A stretch of 64,000 bases of DNA, taken from assembly GCF_051251565.1 (NCBI RefSeq), contig NZ_JBPOFB010000004.1, positions 248,001 to 312,000 of the forward strand, written 5' to 3'. A program made the position numbers and the translations under genes. The stretch comes from Marivita sp051251565. Lineage in GTDB: Bacteria > Pseudomonadota > Alphaproteobacteria > Rhodobacterales > Rhodobacteraceae. The notes under the pieces were generated by a model. That model did not search any database, was not told the origin of the DNA, and saw only the letters and a program-made list of their open reading frames with translations. Numbering within the stretch: position 1 is the first letter of the stretch; each line of letters begins with the position of its first letter. This document shows positions 61,306 to 64,000 of the stretch, one piece after another.

Positions 61306-64000
61306 ATGAAAATTGAAAGAAAATTCACAAAATCTGGGCAGGACGCGTACGAAGGCATCGAATTTGTTTCGACGACGTCGGAAATTCGGAACCCGGATGG
61401 ATCCGTTGTCTTCAAGCTGGACAACGTAGAAGTACCCGACAGCTGGAGCCAGGTGGCCAGTGATGTCATCGCGCAAAAGTATTTCCGCAAGGCGGGCGTT
61501 CCGGCGACGTTGAAGAAGGTCAAGGAACAGGGCGTCCCAAGCTTCCTTTGGCGGTCGGTTCCCGTGGCCGACGACACACCGCGCACCGGCGAGGTGTCGT
61601 CCAAACAAGTGTTCGACCGTTTGGCGGGTGCTTGGACCTATTGGGGCTGGAAAGGCGGCTACTTCACAACCGAAGAAGATGCGCAGGCCTATTTTGACGA
61701 AATGCGCTTCATGCTGGCGACGCAAAAAGCCGCACCGAACAGCCCCCAGTGGTTCAACACCGGCCTGCATTGGGCGTACGGGATCGATGGCCCAAGCCAG
61801 GGTCACTATTATGTGGATTACAAATCCGGCGAACTGACCAAATCATCCTCGGCGTATGAGCACCCGCAACCCCATGCGTGCTTCATCCAGTCGGTCAAAG
61901 ATGATCTGGTGGGGGATGGCGGCATTATGGACCTGTGGGTCCGCGAAGCGCGTCTGTTCAAATATGGGTCCGGCACCGGCACAAACTTCAGCTCGCTGCG
62001 TGCGGCAAGCGAACCGCTTTCGGGCGGCGGCAAGTCCTCGGGTCTGATGGGCTTCCTCAAGATCGGCGACCGCGCAGCGGGCGCGATCAAGTCGGGCGGC
62101 ACCACGCGTCGTGCGGCCAAGATGGTCATTTGCGATGCCGACCACCCGGATATCGAGGAATTCATCAACTGGAAGGTCAAGGAAGAACAGAAGGTCGCAT
62201 CCATCGTGGCCGGCTCCAAGATGCACGAGAAAATGCTCAACGCGATCTTCGCGGCACTTGGAAACTGGGACGGGCTTGAAGAAGACGCCTACGACCCCAA
62301 GAAAAACAATGCCTTGAAAGAGGCAATTCGCGCAGCAAAGAACGTGATGATCCCCGAGACCTATATCAAGCGGGTTCTGGATTATGCGCGGCAGGGCTAT
62401 GCGAGCATCGAATTCCCGACCTATGACACCGACTGGGATTCCGAGGCCTATGCGTCTGTCTCGGGTCAAAACTCGAACAATTCGATCCGCGTCACCAATG
62501 CGTTCCTCAAGGCCGTCAAAGACGACGCCGATTGGGAACTGATCCGCCGCACCGATGGTAGCGTTGCCAAGACGATCAAGGCCCGCGACCTTTGGGAAGA
62601 TGTGGGCCACGCCGCTTGGGCCTGTGCCGATCCGGGTATTCAGTTCCACACCACCGTCAACGAATGGCACACATGCCCTGAGGACGGCGAAATTCGTGGC
62701 TCCAACCCGTGTTCGGAATACATGTTCCTTGACGACACGGCGTGCAATCTTGCGTCGATGAACCTTCTGACCTTCCTCAAGGATGGTGAGTTCCAGTCCG
62801 AAGACTATATGCACGCGGCCCGTCTTTGGACGCTGACGCTCGAAATCTCGGTGATGATGGCGCAGTTTCCATCCAAGGAAATCGCCCAGCGGTCATATGA
62901 CTTCCGCACGTTGGGTCTCGGCTATGCCAATATTGGCGGTTTGCTGATGAACCTTGGTTTCAGCTATGACAGCGACGAAGGCCGCGCACTGTGTGGTGCG
63001 CTGACCGCGATCATGACGGGCGTGTCCTACGCCACATCCGCCGAGATCGCAGGAGAGCTGGGCCCGTTCCCGGGCTACAAGAAAAACGCTGATCACATGC
63101 TGCGGGTCATCCGCAACCACCGCAACGCGGCCTATGGCGCAACGGATGGCTACGAGGCGCTTTCAGTCAAGCCGGTCGCACTGGATCATGCCAATTGCCC
63201 GGACAGCCGTCTGGTTGATCTGGCGATGGCCAGCTGGGATGAGGCGCTGCGCCTTGGGGAAAAGCACGGCTACCGCAACGCACAATCCACAGTGATCGCG
63301 CCCACGGGCACCATCGGTCTTGTCATGGATTGCGACACCACCGGGATCGAGCCAGACTTTGCGCTGGTGAAGTTCAAGAAGCTCGCTGGTGGTGGGTACT
63401 TCAAGATCATCAACCAGTCCGTGCCGGGCGCTCTTGAAAAGCTGGGCTATGCCTCTGCGCAGATCGAAGAGATCGTGTCTTACGCCGTGGGTCACGGCAC
63501 GATCGGCAATGCGCCTGGCATCAACCACACCTCGCTTGCGGGTCATGGGTTTGGTCCGGCACAGCTTGCCAAGGTGGATGGGGCGCTGGCCGCAGCGTTC
63601 GACATTCGCTTTGTGTTCAACCAGTGGACACTGGGCGACGAGTTCTGCCGCGAAGTCCTGGGAATCCCCGAAGCCAAGCTGAACGACCCGACCTTTGATC
63701 TGCTGCGGCATCTGGGCTTTACCAAAGCTGAAATTGACGCTGCGAATGACCATGTCTGCGGAACGATGACTCTGGAAGGTGCGCCGTACCTTAAGGTGGA
63801 ACATTACCCAGTCTTCGATTGCGCCAACCCGTGCGGCAAAAAGGGCAAGCGTTTCTTGTCGGTGCAGTCCCACATCACCATGATGGCCGCTGCCCAGTCG
63901 TTTATCTCGGGGGCGATCTCCAAGACGATCAACATGCCCAATGACGCGACTATCGAGGATTGCCAAAAGGCCTACGAGCTGAGCTGGTCGCTAGGCACCA
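61306..64000 (+). CDS. nrdJ: Vitamin B12-dependent ribonucleotide reductase, class II (3' end beyond window)
   Basis: NrdJ reduces ribonucleotides to deoxyribonucleotides using adenosylcobalamin. About 898 codons are open from ATG 61306 (MKIERKFTKSGQDAYEG) to the window edge with no stop. Recognisable parts are the HACFIQSVKDDLV active-site Cys, the NPCSEYMFLDDTACNLASMNLL finger-loop region (read in parts), and APTGTIGLVMDCDTTGIEPDF near residue 665. The class II long form of alphaproteobacteria has about 1200 residues with a C-terminal zinc-like Cys domain, which would lie outside. No cobalamin riboswitch was recognised upstream. Confidence 0.95.
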   Translation, partial: MKIERKFTKSGQDAYEGIEFVSTTSEIRNPDGSVVFKLDNVEVPDSWSQVASDVIAQKYFRKAGVPATLKKVKEQGVPSFLWRSVPVADDTPRTGEVSSKQVFDRLAGAWTYWGWKGGYFTTEEDAQAYFDEMRFMLATQKAAPNSPQWFNTGLHWAYGIDGPSQGHYYVDYKSGELTKSSSAYEHPQPHACFIQSVKDDLVGDGGIMDLWVREARLFKYGSGTGTNFSSLRAASEPLSGGGKSSGLMGFLKIGDRAAGAIKSGGTTRRAAKMVICDADHPDIEEFINWKVKEEQKVASIVAGSKMHEKMLNAIFAALGNWDGLEEDAYDPKKNNALKEAIRAAKNVMIPETYIKRVLDYARQGYASIEFPTYDTDWDSEAYASVSGQNSNNSIRVTNAFLKAVKDDADWELIRRTDGSVAKTIKARDLWEDVGHAAWACADPGIQFHTTVNEWHTCPEDGEIRGSNPCSEYMFLDDTACNLASMNLLTFLKDGEFQSEDYMHAARLWTLTLEISVMMAQFPSKEIAQRSYDFRTLGLGYANIGGLLMNLGFSYDSDEGRALCGALTAIMTGVSYATSAEIAGELGPFPGYKKNADHMLRVIRNHRNAAYGATDGYEALSVKPVALDHANCPDSRLVDLAMASWDEALRLGEKHGYRNAQSTVIAPTGTIGLVMDCDTTGIEPDFALVKFKKLAGGGYFKIINQSVPGALEKLGYASAQIEEIVSYAVGHGTIGNAPGINHTSLAGHGFGPAQLAKVDGALAAAFDIRFVFNQWTLGDEFCREVLGIPEAKLNDPTFDLLRHLGFTKAEIDAANDHVCGTMTLEGAPYLKVEHYPVFDCANPCGKKGKRFLSVQSHITMMAAAQSFISGAISKTINMPNDATIEDCQKAYELSWSLGT

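Overview
The window looks like a chromosomal segment of a Rhodobacterales alphaproteobacterium, probably of the Roseobacter group. Base composition is GC-rich. The main markers are the dusB-ntrB-ntrC-ntrY-ntrX block with an NtrC that lacks the sigma-54 contact motif, followed by trkA-trkH-hfq-hflX; a COQ10-type ubiquinone-binding protein; system I cytochrome c maturation genes; a B12-dependent class II ribonucleotide reductase; and lineage-typical unknowns (DUF6477, DUF6456, a tandem cold-shock-domain protein). No phage, IS element, CRISPR array or toxin-antitoxin locus was seen, and most of the window is dense core genome.

Layout. 1-5.4 kb: start of a FadL-like porin gene, an EamA transporter, an SH3-domain protein and guaA on the minus strand, then a non-pyrrolysine MttB-family methyltransferase. 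5.4-10.4 kb: DUF6477 and DUF6456 proteins, a 19-codon ORF inside a hairpin just before lipA, a two-gene cytochrome c operon, hpt and the COQ10-like gene. 10.4-20.7 kb: amt, then ispF-pgpA-cinA on the minus strand and dusB-ntrBC-ntrYX on the plus strand, a nitrogen-control region. 20.7-22.5 kb: an AT-rich, counter-oriented AMP-forming ligase gene that separates ntrX from trkA and looks acquired. 22.7-27.2 kb: potassium uptake (trkA, trkH), hfq and hflX. 27.2-34 kb: a penicillin-acylase-family hydrolase, a beta-hydroxyacid dehydrogenase, an EF-hand protein, a membrane protein, serS and a secreted trypsin-like protease. 34-38.3 kb: yajC-secD-secF, a TauE/SafE exporter and an Mth938-domain protein.

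38.4-41.3 kb: ccmA-ccmB-ccmC-ccmD-ccmG plus a 33-codon ORF on the opposite strand. 41.5-47.8 kb: acnA, DUF1223, an LpxL-like acyltransferase, a cluster of three palindromes, an SDR dehydrogenase and a CbiX-like protein. 47.8-51.4 kb: a CAU-anticodon tRNA, purM-purN, rnd and a lipoprotein. 51.5-58.8 kb: sufE, trpE, ppiD, an aminotransferase, a xanthine phosphoribosyltransferase, a LysE exporter and fabI. 58.9-64 kb: pdxH, a tandem cold-shock protein, a DUF192 protein, tRNA-Pro, and nrdJ running off the window end behind a control region with DnaA boxes and a NrdR-like box.

Functionally the window combines nitrogen sensing and uptake (amt, ntrBCYX), purine metabolism (guaA, hpt, purMN, gpt), envelope export (SecDF-YajC, PpiD, LpxL) and cytochrome c biogenesis with c-type cytochromes. 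The observations most worth following are the 19-codon ORF whose ribosome-binding site is locked in a hairpin with its own last codons before lipA, the AT-rich ligase insertion beside a 58-nt near-perfect palindrome, a two-copy intergenic repeat that starts 5 nt after stop codons, a triple palindrome array, and the nrdJ control region.
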